18,507 nt of DNA. Origin: Thermoplasmata archaeon. GTDB lineage: Archaea; Thermoplasmatota; Thermoplasmata; Thermoplasmatales; Thermoplasmataceae. Shown one piece after another: positions 1 through 7,414 of the stretch (position 1 is the first letter of the stretch; the number at the start of each line of letters is the position of its first letter). Location: assembly GCA_021819605.1 (NCBI GenBank), contig JAKAQT010000014.1:1-18507 (forward strand), written 5' to 3'. The position numbers and the translations under genes are program-made. The notes below the pieces were generated by a model. It worked only from the letters and a program-made list of their open reading frames with translations. It did not search any database and was not told the DNA's origin.

Positions 1-164
1 TCACCACTCAGGCAGAGGCGTATGCTGTACAGCCCTCGGTGTCACCGCCGAATCCCTCAGGCAACCTCAGGCTTAACCCATGCAAGCCAGGAGGTTTTCC
101 GGAAATGCATCTCACAACTTCACATAAAAGTGTCGCAATTCCTCCCACATCTGAAGAAGTGGGC
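1..164 (-). mobile_element. Possible relic of an IS200/IS605-type element end (no intact gene)
   Basis: No complete gene is present. On the minus strand, immediately after the enoyl-CoA hydratase stop, lies a hairpin (132-175), then a stretch that stays open to a stop at 8-10. The hairpin style, GCCCAC, a CTTCAG-containing loop, GTGGG, then AGGA, resembles the right-end/omega-RNA hairpin of archaeal IS605-type TnpB elements. The octamer CCTCAGGC occurs at 55-62 and 65-72, and CTCAGGC again at 7-13. CGGTGTCACCG is an inverted repeat near 37-47. No TnpB zinc finger or catalytic motif is visible, so the identification rests only on the hairpin's look. It could equally be ordinary intergenic sequence with an operon-end hairpin. 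Confidence 0.3.
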
Positions 165-175
165 TTACTTGCGAC
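132..175 (-). repeat. 44-nt interrupted hairpin spanning the enoyl-CoA hydratase stop codon
   Basis: A perfect 7-bp outer stem, GTCGCAA (132-138) with TTGCGAC (169-175), encloses a 5-nt/5-nt internal loop and an inner stem CCCAC (144-148) with GTGGG (159-163). The inner stem extends by two more pairs past one mismatch to a TTCA tetraloop. The stop codon (165-167) lies in the internal loop. It may be a mobile-element end, or an RNA structure that protects or ends the operon transcript; only four T residues follow it, so it is not a convincing poly-T terminator. Confidence 0.6.
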
Positions 176-923
176 TGGAGATCTTGAATCTTGCAGGCCT
201 TTTCTCCAGAAATGCGGAGATTCCCTCCCTCCGGTCAGGGTGATCGAACGCCCTTGCGAAGTATTCTGCCTCCATGGTGTACATGTCGTCCGGCCTTGAC
301 CTGACAAGGTGTTTTATGAACTTAAGTGACTGTACTGGCTTGGCAGCAAAATCCATTGCGATTTCCATGGTTTTCTGCATGTAGTCCTCGGCAATGTAAT
401 TCACAACGCCCATTGACAGGGCTTCCTGTGCGTTGAATCTGAGGCCTCTTCCTATGAGGTCCATTGCCCTTGTTTCGCCCACAATCCTGGTAAGGCGCTG
501 TGTTCCTCCGAAGCCCGGAAGAATACCCAGTGTGACTTCGGGCAATCCGAAGATCGTGGAAGGATGCGCTACCCTCATGTCACACGCCAGTGCAAGTTCG
601 AAACCTCCGCCCAGTGCAAAGCCGTGGATGGCAGCAATTATGGGTCTTGGGTAGGAGTTGAAAAAATTCATTATCTCATGACCCTTCATTGCGAAGCTGT
701 AGGCCTTCCTTGAATCTATGTCCATGAATCCCTTGATATCTGCGCCGGCGGAGAACGCCTTGTTGGATCCAGTTATTATTATGATCCTTTCGCCGGAATT
801 ATTGACTGCTTCCTGGATTTCGGAAAGAAGATCTATGGTTATGGGATTCAGAGGGTTATCCCTCTTCATTGTAACTGTCCTTACCTCTTCAGTATCATGC
901 ACGCTTATTTCCCTGTATTCCAT
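165..923 (-). CDS. Enoyl-CoA hydratase / isomerase family protein
   Basis: A crotonase-fold enzyme of 252 residues, normal for a stand-alone enoyl-CoA hydratase, expected to hydrate trans-2-enoyl-CoA to 3-hydroxyacyl-CoA in the cytoplasm. Visible motifs are the oxyanion-hole stretch FSAGADIKGF (58-67), ALGGGFELALACD (103-115) and FGLPEVTLGILPGFGGTQRL (125-144). Both catalytic glutamates of true hydratases appear present (E109 and E129), which argues against an isomerase-only or decarboxylase member. I chose the ATG at 923 because GGTGAT ends five bases before it, matching the GGTGA spacing of dnaK and EF-1A; a GTG at 932 and an ATG at 929 also lie in frame. It is last in the operon, and its ribosome-binding site overlaps the stop of the dehydrogenase gene. 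The C-terminal KISSRK and stop run into the hairpin at 132-175. Confidence 0.93.
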   Translation of the reverse strand: MEYREISVHDTEEVRTVTMKRDNPLNPITIDLLSEIQEAVNNSGERIIIITGSNKAFSAGADIKGFMDIDSRKAYSFAMKGHEIMNFFNSYPRPIIAAIHGFALGGGFELALACDMRVAHPSTIFGLPEVTLGILPGFGGTQRLTRIVGETRAMDLIGRGLRFNAQEALSMGVVNYIAEDYMQKTMEIAMDFAAKPVQSLKFIKHLVRSRPDDMYTMEAEYFARAFDHPDRREGISAFLEKRPARFKISSRK

Positions 924-932
924 ACTCATCAC

Positions 933-1769
933 CTAATATTTGTAAAATCCCTCGTTTGTTTTCCTTCCAAGTTTTCTGGCGTTCACCAGATTCCTCAGGG
1001 TTACCGGGGGCTTGAACCTTGGATCTCCGTATTCATGGTACAGGACTTCCATTATGTCAAGCGTTACATCCAGACCGATGAAATCCGCCAGCTCAAGTGG
1101 TCCCATGGGATGATTCATTCCCAGCTTCATTGTCTTGTCTATATCATTCTTTGTTGCTATTCCTTCCTCAAGCACAAGAATTGCTTCCCTTATCATGGGC
1201 ATAAGTACCCTGTTGGATATGAACCCTGGAAAGTCCTGAGAAATAACCGGGTCCTTGCCCAGGGCCTTGACTATCTCAAACGTCTTTCTCACCAGGCTCT
1301 CAGGAGTCCTTTCTCCCTTCACTATCTCCACGAGCTTCATGACCGGCACGGGATTGAAGAAATGTATCCCGATGAATCTTTCCGGGTAAGTTACAAAACT
1401 TGAAAGCTGGTTAATTGATATTGATGAAGTGTTTGTGCCTATTATGGCATCTCTTCTTGCAATCTGGCTTATCTGGCCAAGCAGCGATTCCTTGGTTTCC
1501 ACCTTTTCTATGACTGCTTCCACAAACATATCCGAATCGGAACCTGCCGAGAGTTCCTGGGTTGAGGTGATTCGCTGCATGATGATGTCAATATTCTCCT
1601 TGATCTCGCCCTTGCGTGAAAGCCTCTCAAGGGATGATCTGATATTGGAAGCGGCGTCTTCCAGTGCCTTGGGATAGATATCTGTCAGCATGACACTGTT
1701 TCCGGCCTGCGCAAATACCTGCGCTATGCCGCGCCCCATGGTGCCGGCACCGATGACCGTTACCTTCAT
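933..1769 (-). CDS. 3-hydroxyacyl-CoA dehydrogenase (3-hydroxybutyryl-CoA dehydrogenase type)
   Basis: It oxidises (S)-3-hydroxyacyl-CoA to 3-ketoacyl-CoA with NAD(P), or runs in reverse in C4 synthesis. The 278-residue length is that of the short monofunctional form. An N-terminal Rossmann fold shows VIGAGTMGRGIAQ (5-17), with D30 at the end of the second strand suggesting NAD preference. The catalytic segment GIHFFNPVPVMKLVE (134-148) supplies H136 and E148, and FISNR (183-187) supplies the conserved Asn. The C-terminal domain has NHPMGPLELADFIGLD (219-234). The ATG overlaps the thiolase stop by two bases (ATGA), with GGAG about 10 nt upstream, so the two genes are translationally coupled. 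Chain-length preference cannot be read from sequence; the size suggests short-chain substrates. Confidence 0.95.
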   Translation of the reverse strand: MKVTVIGAGTMGRGIAQVFAQAGNSVMLTDIYPKALEDAASNIRSSLERLSRKGEIKENIDIIMQRITSTQELSAGSDSDMFVEAVIEKVETKESLLGQISQIARRDAIIGTNTSSISINQLSSFVTYPERFIGIHFFNPVPVMKLVEIVKGERTPESLVRKTFEIVKALGKDPVISQDFPGFISNRVLMPMIREAILVLEEGIATKNDIDKTMKLGMNHPMGPLELADFIGLDVTLDIMEVLYHEYGDPRFKPPVTLRNLVNARKLGRKTNEGFYKY

Positions 1770-2938
1770 TCAACCATCTCCAGTGAGAGTGAGTGCGCTC
1801 CTCCGCCCCCATGGCATATTGTTGCCAGGCCATGCGTCAGTTTTCTCTCCTTAAGGGCATTCATGAGTGTGACAATAATACGCGACCCGCTGTTTCCCAG
1901 AGGGTGGCCTATTGCTGTTGCCCCTCCGTTGACGTTGAATCTGTCAAGGTCTATGTTCAGCTCTTTCCTCACAACCAGCGATGCAACTGAGAATGCCTCG
2001 TTGTGCTCCACGAGATCAAAATAGGATATATCCTTCCCAAGTTTCTTGAGCAGTGCTCTTGTTGCTGGAACTGGCGCTTCAACAAAATCCCTGGGATTCA
2101 GTGATGCCTGGGTGAAACCTGTTATTTCGGCCACCGGCTTCAACCCGTATTCCCTGACTGCCTTCTCAGATGCAAGAAGAAGCGCAGATGCCCCGTCGCT
2201 CAGCTGGGATGAGTTTCCGGCCGTCAGGACTCCGTTCTTTGCAAAAGCAGAATTCAGCGCCGCAAGCGATTCCATGGTGGTATTCCTGATACCTTCATCC
2301 ACAGACAGCTCAGGCATTTTTATGGCTTCTTTCTGGAACTCACCCCGGGCCCATGCTTTTTTTGCAAGTTCCTGGCTTCTCAGGGCAAATTCGTCTGCCT
2401 CTTTCCTGGTTATCCCGAACTTTCTGGCAGACTGTTCCGCAGAGTAGCCCATGTGCTCATGATAGAATGCATCTATGAGACCGTCCAGAAGCATGGAATC
2501 CTCAAGCTTAAGGTCCCTGTTCAGAAGCTGCTTCACTCCCCATCGGGTATAGGATGGCATCAGAAGCGGTGTTCCGCTCATGCTCTCCATTCCGCCCGCC
2601 ACCACAATATCTTTCTCTCCAAGCATTATTTCACGGGACCCGGATTCCACCGCAAGCATTCCCGAGGCGCAGACTGTATTGACAGTATATTTTATAACAC
2701 CGTCAGGAAGACCAGCGAGAGTTGATGCCTGGCCGGCAGGATTCTGGCCAACGCCAGCCCCTATAACGTTTCCCATTATAACTTCTTGAATGTTACTTGG
2801 CTTGAGTCCGGAATCAGTGACAACGGCAGACACTGCACGGGATCCCAGTTCAGGAGCGGGTACACCGGCAAGAGACTTCCCAAACTTGCCTATGGGAGTT
2901 CTCTTATATGAAATTACATAAACCTTCTCCATATTCAT
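1766..2938 (-). CDS. Acetyl-CoA C-acetyltransferase (thiolase)
   Basis: A 390-residue type II thiolase, which either cleaves 3-ketoacyl-CoA with CoA or condenses two acetyl-CoA. All catalytic parts are visible: nucleophilic C90 in NTVCASGMLAVE, the HNEAF motif, H345 in GGATAIGHPLGNSGSR, and C375 in CHGGGGAHS. That complete set separates it from archaeal thiolase-like partners of the HMG-CoA synthase/DUF35 complex. It is first in the operon with the dehydrogenase and hydratase. The chosen ATG is about 24 nt from an AT-rich TATA candidate, implying a leaderless mRNA; a second in-frame ATG two codons later (2932) is possible. No acyl-CoA dehydrogenase or acyl-CoA synthetase gene lies in the window, so the direction of the pathway is not decided here. 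Confidence 0.95.
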   Translation of the reverse strand: MNMEKVYVISYKRTPIGKFGKSLAGVPAPELGSRAVSAVVTDSGLKPSNIQEVIMGNVIGAGVGQNPAGQASTLAGLPDGVIKYTVNTVCASGMLAVESGSREIMLGEKDIVVAGGMESMSGTPLLMPSYTRWGVKQLLNRDLKLEDSMLLDGLIDAFYHEHMGYSAEQSARKFGITRKEADEFALRSQELAKKAWARGEFQKEAIKMPELSVDEGIRNTTMESLAALNSAFAKNGVLTAGNSSQLSDGASALLLASEKAVREYGLKPVAEITGFTQASLNPRDFVEAPVPATRALLKKLGKDISYFDLVEHNEAFSVASLVVRKELNIDLDRFNVNGGATAIGHPLGNSGSRIIVTLMNALKERKLTHGLATICHGGGGAHSLSLEMVE

Positions 2939-2955
2939 CTATGGAGTATTGACAG

Positions 2956-2967
2956 AATAAATAATAT
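2956..2967 (-). promoter_or_regulatory. TATA-box candidate for the thiolase operon
   Basis: On the minus strand the sequence reads ATATTATTTATT, centred about 24 nt before the thiolase ATG, consistent with a leaderless transcript. It lies in the 47-nt gap after the eS17 stop. Confidence 0.5.
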
Positions 2968-2985
2968 GTTTCCGAAATAGAAGGA

Positions 2986-3216
2986 TCAGCTAACTATGGT
3001 GCCTTCCTCTATTTCCTTCTTGGTTCTGGTCTCTTTCTTTATAACGTATCTGGTTACATATCCAGCTACCAGATTGAGCGTTCTTTTTGACACGTCATTG
3101 GTTGAATTCTTTATAACGCCCCTGTTCTGACTGAAGTCCGTGTTGAAAACCCCGGGGTTTTTGTTAACAAGGTCTTCGGCGATCCTTTTTATGTTCGATG
3201 GTCTTATGCTTCCCAT
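2986..3216 (-). CDS. rps17e: Small ribosomal subunit protein eS17
   Basis: A 76-residue archaeal/eukaryotic-type ribosomal protein of the 30S subunit. The start MGSIRPSNIKRIAEDLV is the family's hallmark (MGxxRPxxIKR), followed by FNTDFSQNRGVI and VAGYVTRYVIKK, which correspond to the conserved FTTDFEENK and IAGYVTRLV blocks. The frame stays open 17 codons further upstream (to 3267), but that extension is not part of the family, and a TATA box at 3241-3248 sits about 28 nt before the ATG at 3216, so I take 3216 as a leaderless start. The acidic tail KKEIEEGTIVS is slightly longer than in minimal archaeal members. Confidence 0.92.
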   Translation of the reverse strand: MGSIRPSNIKRIAEDLVNKNPGVFNTDFSQNRGVIKNSTNDVSKRTLNLVAGYVTRYVIKKETRTKKEIEEGTIVS

Positions 3217-3240
3217 AGGTTCTATGTGATGGCGCAGGCA

Positions 3241-3248
3241 TATAAAAT
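3241..3248 (-). promoter_or_regulatory. TATA-box candidate for eS17
   Basis: The minus strand reads ATTTTATA about 28 nt before the MGSIRP start. It supports the shorter start over the longer open frame, inside which it lies. Confidence 0.5.
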
Positions 3249-3339
3249 CATTATGACTTGGCTCCATTGTTGCACTGGAATGCCTGCAACTACCGTCACG
3301 ACGGGCCCTGCTAGGAAGATCGGCTCTATTCTAATTCAA

Positions 3340-3774
3340 TTATGGAGGCACAACCAGGACAGGAATCTGGCTCAGCTTAATAATTTCTGAACTCACTGAA
3401 CCCAGCAGCACCTTACTGAGTCCGGAGAGTTTCCTTGTCCCTGTGATTATCAGATCCACTCCGCGCTCAAGGGCAGCCCCGGTCATGGATCTGGCGATCT
3501 GCTCTCCCGGTGCGTCCAGCTTAAGGAAAGTCGCGTTGACATTCTGGTTTTCCAGCAGGTCCTTTGCCGCATTCAATATGGCTTCAGACGTGGCGTCATT
3601 CCGCTCATACATTGAAGGCGGAACATATGCATCGAAATTCGGTCCTGCACCGACTATGAGTGGAGCCACATAGCAGATTATAAATTCGTCAGCGATTGGT
3701 TTCATCTTAAGCGCAAATGCCAGAGCCTTCTTGGAGGCTTCAGAGTTGTCGAATGCTATTAGTATCTTCACCAT
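3340..3774 (-). CDS. Universal stress protein (UspA family)
   Basis: A 144-residue single-domain Usp, a cytoplasmic alpha/beta nucleotide-binding fold. The N-terminal strand KILIAFDNSEASKKAL carries the conserved Asp, and the C-terminus GTRKLSGLSKVLLGSVSSEI followed by IPVLVVPP matches the Usp ATP-binding and final strand. In ATP-binding members this motif is G-x2-G-x9-G(S/T); here the second Gly is Lys (GTRK), so ATP binding is uncertain. It stands alone between the chaperone operon and eS17, with its own TATA candidate about 25 nt upstream of the ATG. The specific stress role is unknown. Confidence 0.88.
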   Translation of the reverse strand: MVKILIAFDNSEASKKALAFALKMKPIADEFIICYVAPLIVGAGPNFDAYVPPSMYERNDATSEAILNAAKDLLENQNVNATFLKLDAPGEQIARSMTGAALERGVDLIITGTRKLSGLSKVLLGSVSSEIIKLSQIPVLVVPP

Positions 3775-3795
3775 AATCTATAGCTTAGTCATGTG

Positions 3796-3803
3796 AAATA
3801 TTT
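3796..3803 (-). promoter_or_regulatory. TATA-box candidate for the universal stress gene
   Basis: The perfect palindrome AAATATTT is centred about 25 nt before the uspA-like ATG, in the 59-nt gap after dnaJ, and implies a separate leaderless transcript. Confidence 0.45.
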
Positions 3804-3833
3804 TTCGGTGATGACCATTAAGCTGCTAAGTTA

Positions 3834-4946
3834 TTAAGATCTAAGCCAGGAATGCTTTTTGGCAGGTTCGTCCATCAATTTTTCTATGAGTTCCCTCTGG
3901 GTCTGGCTCAGGTGTTTCGGCACAGCTACCCTGATTTCCACCAGAACGTCTCCTGATCCTCTGCCGTTCATGTGCTGGAAACCCGCCCCCTTTATGCGCA
4001 GGACTTCTCCAGGCTGCGTTCCTGCGGGAATCTTGAGGGTGAGCGTTTCACGAAAAAGCTTAATATCCTTCTCAACACCCAGAGCAGCCTCGGGAAAGCC
4101 GATTTCTTCAACAATGTAGATATCGTCATTTATACGCTTCATGTCAGGAGTTTCTTCGACGTTAAGCGCAACATAGAGATCCCCTGTCCTGCCGAAGTGG
4201 GACTGCCCCTTTCCCTTTATTCTCAGCCTCAACCTGTCTGGGGCGCCTTTTGGAACGGTGATCTCCAGATTCTCAGTCACGGGAACCGACCCGGTTCCAT
4301 GGCAATCAGGGCATACCACAGACGGCACCTTTCCTCTTCCTCCGCAGGTCTTGCAAGTTGTGACTGTAACCATCCGGAAGAATCCCTGCCCCTGAACTAC
4401 CCGCTGTTGCCCTGTTCCATTGCAGTCCTTGCAAGTAACCAGCTTTCCATCCTTGGAACCTGTGCCATGGCATGTCTGGCATTCAGCATTGCGCCTGTAC
4501 TTGATAGTCTTCTTGGCTCCGTAGTACACGTCTTCCAGTGAGATGCGGAGATTGGTTAAGAGGTCGAGGTTTTCCCCACGATCACCCTGAAAGCCCGAGA
4601 AAAAGCTGTCGGAATTTCCAAAACCGAAATTCCCGCCAAAAATCCTGTTGAATATGTCCCCAAGATCACTGAAGTCGTTGAAATGTGAGAAATCCTGCCA
4701 GGTAAAGTTGCTTCCGCCTGAGCCGAATTCAACGTGGCCAGTCTGATCATACATTCTCCTCTTCTGCTCATCAGACAGGACCTCGTAAGCTTCGCTGATT
4801 TCCTTGAATTTCTCCTCAGCCTGTGCCTTGTTATCCGGATTGGCATCGGGATGGTATTTCTTGGCAAGATTTCTGAATGCTTTCTTTATTTCGTCAGGCG
4901 TTGCATCCCTGCTAACACCCAGTATTTCATAATAGTCCTTAGCCAT
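3834..4946 (-). CDS. dnaJ: Chaperone protein DnaJ (type I Hsp40)
   Basis: A co-chaperone that delivers unfolded proteins to DnaK and stimulates its ATPase. All type I domains are present over 370 residues: a J domain at about 1-70 with the HPD motif in KKYHPDANP; a Gly/Phe-rich linker with repeated phenylalanines (FGGNFGFGNSDSFF); four zinc-binding CxxCxGxG repeats (CQTCHGTG, CKDCNGTG, CKTCGGRG, CPDCHGTG); and the C-terminal substrate-binding region. It is last in the grpE-dnaK-dnaJ operon, 23 nt after the dnaK stop. GAGGGAGG lies upstream but with a rather long spacer of about 14 nt. The family is bacterial in origin in archaea (established for Hsp70 systems generally). Confidence 0.97.
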   Translation of the reverse strand: MAKDYYEILGVSRDATPDEIKKAFRNLAKKYHPDANPDNKAQAEEKFKEISEAYEVLSDEQKRRMYDQTGHVEFGSGGSNFTWQDFSHFNDFSDLGDIFNRIFGGNFGFGNSDSFFSGFQGDRGENLDLLTNLRISLEDVYYGAKKTIKYRRNAECQTCHGTGSKDGKLVTCKDCNGTGQQRVVQGQGFFRMVTVTTCKTCGGRGKVPSVVCPDCHGTGSVPVTENLEITVPKGAPDRLRLRIKGKGQSHFGRTGDLYVALNVEETPDMKRINDDIYIVEEIGFPEAALGVEKDIKLFRETLTLKIPAGTQPGEVLRIKGAGFQHMNGRGSGDVLVEIRVAVPKHLSQTQRELIEKLMDEPAKKHSWLRS

Positions 4947-4969
4947 CTATGCCGGCTTCCTCCCTCAGC

Positions 4970-6823
4970 TTATTTTTCCTTGAAGTCGGCGTCAACTGTT
5001 TTGCCTTCATCTGAGGCCTGACCTGTCCCGGATGTTTGCTCAGTCTGCTGTTCTGCCCCTGCAGATCCTGCGGCGTCCTGTGTCTGGTACATCTTGGCAC
5101 CTATGTCCTGGATCTTCTTGGATAGTTTTTCTGAGAGTTCGTCAATCTTTGCAATATCCTTCTTGGAAATGGCTTCCTTGAACTGCTTGAGGTCTTCCTG
5201 TATGTCCTTCTTTGCGGCTTCATCTATCTTGTTTCCGGCCTCATTTATGGTTTTCTCAATCGTATAGCTGAGAGTTTCCGCGGCGTTTATCTTTTCCACT
5301 TCTTCTTTCTTCTGCCTGTCCTGTTCTGCAAACTCCTCAGCCTGTTTCTTCATTTTCTCGATCTCTTCCTTCGACAGCTTGTTAGTAGCACTTATTGAAA
5401 TGCTCTGACTCTTGCCTGAACCCTTGTCCACTGCAGAAACATGCAGTATGCCGTTGGCGTCTATATCAAATGTTACCTCGATCTGAGGAATACCTCTTGG
5501 TGCAGGCGGAATTCCCACAAGGTTGAACATTCCAAGTGAAACATTGTCCGCTGCCATTGGCCTCTCGCCCTGTACAATATGGATTGTGACTGCTGTTTGC
5601 ATATCCGCTGCGGTAGTGAAGACCTGGGATTTTTTGGTAGGAATTGTAGTGTTGGCAGGAATTATGGGGGTGGTAACACCACCAAGTGTTTCGATTCCAA
5701 GGGTCAGCGGGGTAACATCCAGAAGAACTATGTCCTTTATCTCTCCGGATAGGACTGCTCCCTGTATTGATGCGCCAATTGCAACGCACTCCATTGGGTC
5801 AACTCCACCTTCGGCCTTCCGGCCGAAGTAATCCTCCACAAACTTTCTCACCATAGGTATTCTGGTAGGTCCTCCCACAAGGATAATCTTTGTGACATCT
5901 GATTTGCCCATCTTTCCTCCCTCAAGAGCTTTGTCCAGTGGGGTTTTGCAGCGGTTGACAATGGGTTCAATGAGCTCCTCGAATTTTGACCGGGTAAGGG
6001 TATAGTTCAGGTGCTTGGGGCCATCCTGTGTGGCAGTTATATATGGTAGGCTGATGTCCGTCGACATTGTTGATGAGAGTTCAATCTTTGCCTTCTCAGC
6101 TGCATCCTTGAGCCTGATGTATGCATTTTTATCCTTGGAAAGGTCCACTCCTTCCCTGCTCTTGAAATCATCAACAAGGAATTTTATGATGGCCTCGTCC
6201 ATGTCAGTGCCACCCAGACTGGTGTCGCCTGATGTTGATACCACTTCAAATACGCCTTCGCCGAAATCCATTATTGTGACATCCAGGGTTCCTCCTCCAA
6301 GGTCGAAGACAAGTATTTTCTGTGACTGGTTCAGCTTGTCAATTCCATAAGCCAGTGAAGCAGCTGTAGGCTCGTTTATTATACGTTTGACGTCAAGGCC
6401 GGCAATTAATCCGGCATCCTTTGTTGCCTGCCTCTGGTTATCGTTGAAATAAGCTGGAACCGTAATCACCGCTTCCTTTATCTCTTCCCCCAGGAAAGCT
6501 TCGGCATCCCTCTTTATTTTCTGGAGAATGAAAGCAGAGACCTGTTGCGGGGTGTACTCCTTTCCCATCACCTTGAATTTGAAGTCCGTTCCCATCTTTC
6601 TCTTTGCAGCGTATATTGTGCCCTCCGGGTTTAGCAGCGCCTGCCTCTTGGCGGGTTCGCCCACAAGCAACTGCCCATCCTTTGTGAATGCAACATAGCT
6701 TGGAAATGACTTTCCGCCTATTGAAACGCCTTCCGCACTGGGAATAATTGTTGGCTTGCCTGAAATTACCACTGCTGCTGCAGAGTTGCTTGTCCCAAGA
6801 TCAATTCCTATTATTTTTGACAT
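4970..6823 (-). CDS. dnaK: Chaperone protein DnaK (Hsp70)
   Basis: An ATP-dependent chaperone of 617 residues. The nucleotide-binding domain has phosphate-1 IGIDLGTSNSAAAVV near the start, phosphate-2 VFDLGGGTLDVTIMDFG, and the adenosine motif ILVGGPTRIPMVRKFV. The interdomain linker region VLLDVTPLTLGIETLGG is intact, followed by the substrate-binding domain (FDIDANGILHVSA) and a helical lid from roughly residue 490. The tail is Gln/Thr/Gly-rich and ends DADFKEK, close to the usual VDADFEEV-type end. GGTGA stands 6 nt before the ATG, and the gene follows grpE by 6 nt. The EIEKMKKQAEEF segment of the lid is typical. Hsp70 occurs in only some archaea, and the full three-gene set suggests transfer as a unit. 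Confidence 0.98.
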   Translation of the reverse strand: MSKIIGIDLGTSNSAAAVVISGKPTIIPSAEGVSIGGKSFPSYVAFTKDGQLLVGEPAKRQALLNPEGTIYAAKRKMGTDFKFKVMGKEYTPQQVSAFILQKIKRDAEAFLGEEIKEAVITVPAYFNDNQRQATKDAGLIAGLDVKRIINEPTAASLAYGIDKLNQSQKILVFDLGGGTLDVTIMDFGEGVFEVVSTSGDTSLGGTDMDEAIIKFLVDDFKSREGVDLSKDKNAYIRLKDAAEKAKIELSSTMSTDISLPYITATQDGPKHLNYTLTRSKFEELIEPIVNRCKTPLDKALEGGKMGKSDVTKIILVGGPTRIPMVRKFVEDYFGRKAEGGVDPMECVAIGASIQGAVLSGEIKDIVLLDVTPLTLGIETLGGVTTPIIPANTTIPTKKSQVFTTAADMQTAVTIHIVQGERPMAADNVSLGMFNLVGIPPAPRGIPQIEVTFDIDANGILHVSAVDKGSGKSQSISISATNKLSKEEIEKMKKQAEEFAEQDRQKKEEVEKINAAETLSYTIEKTINEAGNKIDEAAKKDIQEDLKQFKEAISKKDIAKIDELSEKLSKKIQDIGAKMYQTQDAAGSAGAEQQTEQTSGTGQASDEGKTVDADFKEK

Positions 6824-6829
6824 AATTCA

Positions 6830-7366
6830 TCACCTTTTTCCAACTATAACTTTTGATGTCCGTATTACCTCATTATTGAGTTTATATCCTCTCTGAACCT
6901 CTTCAAGGACTATCCCATCCTCTTCTGAAGGCGAGACTGCAATTACCTCATGCATAAATGGATCAAATTTTTTGCCTTTGCTTTGAATTTCTGCGAAGCC
7001 GTAGGATGAAAGTATTTTGATCAACTGATCTCTCATGGGCTTTATCTGTGTGCTGTCCTTTGAGTTCAGCATGGCTGCGTCCATTGTATCCAGAATGGGA
7101 AGAATACTTTTAATAATATCCTTCCCGGCATTCTTCTTCATCTGATCCATTTCACGGTCCCTTGCACGGGCATAGTTTTCCATCTCTGCTCTCTGTCTCA
7201 CGTACAGGTCTTTATACTGGTCAAGCTGTTGAGAAAGCTCAAGAAACTTGCCAGCCATCTGAGCCATATTTACGCGATCTCTTGCGAGGGCACGTTGCCT
7301 GCTATGCTCCATCTCTATCCCAATGGGATCATGCCTATTAAGACTTGAAGTGGAATGTGGGGACAT
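6830..7366 (-). CDS. grpE: Nucleotide exchange factor GrpE
   Basis: GrpE (178 residues) releases ADP from DnaK. The N-terminal half is a long charged helix suited to the GrpE coiled-coil dimer (QLDQYKDLYVRQRAEMENYA); the C-terminal beta domain carries the signature FDPFMHEVIAV and ends GYKLNNEVIRTSKVIVGKR. It is first in the chaperone operon. The ATG at 7366 is favoured because a strong TATA box is centred about 27 nt upstream; shorter in-frame ATGs exist within the poorly conserved first 40 residues. An inverted repeat around that TATA box may be an operator. Confidence 0.95.
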   Translation of the reverse strand: MSPHSTSSLNRHDPIGIEMEHSRQRALARDRVNMAQMAGKFLELSQQLDQYKDLYVRQRAEMENYARARDREMDQMKKNAGKDIIKSILPILDTMDAAMLNSKDSTQIKPMRDQLIKILSSYGFAEIQSKGKKFDPFMHEVIAVSPSEEDGIVLEEVQRGYKLNNEVIRTSKVIVGKR

Positions 7367-7373
7367 CTTACTA

Positions 7374-7410
7374 GTGAATTTGTTCTTCTATATAAATACA
7401 GCTAATTCAC
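7374..7410 (-). promoter_or_regulatory. TATA box of the grpE-dnaK-dnaJ operon flanked by a 7-bp inverted repeat
   Basis: The TATA box (7389-7398, plus-strand TATATAAATA) is centred about 27 nt before the grpE ATG. It is enclosed by GTGAATT (7374-7380) and its exact complement AATTCAC (7404-7410), 23 nt apart. The repeat's centre, about 7392, coincides with the centre of the TATA box. That geometry suits a dimeric repressor blocking TBP. No regulator gene is visible in the window. Confidence 0.5.
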
Positions 7411-7414
7411 AGGA

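Noticed and set aside
897..1403. 168-codon plus-strand ORF
   Set aside because: It is antisense to the 3-hydroxyacyl-CoA dehydrogenase, whose catalytic motifs are clear; the translation has no recognisable domain.
3217..3267. 17-codon N-terminal extension of eS17
   Set aside because: The family begins at MGSIRP, and the TATA box lies within this extension.
3972..4541. 189-codon plus-strand ORF
   Set aside because: It is antisense to the zinc-finger and C-terminal region of dnaJ; the open frame follows from codon bias on the other strand.
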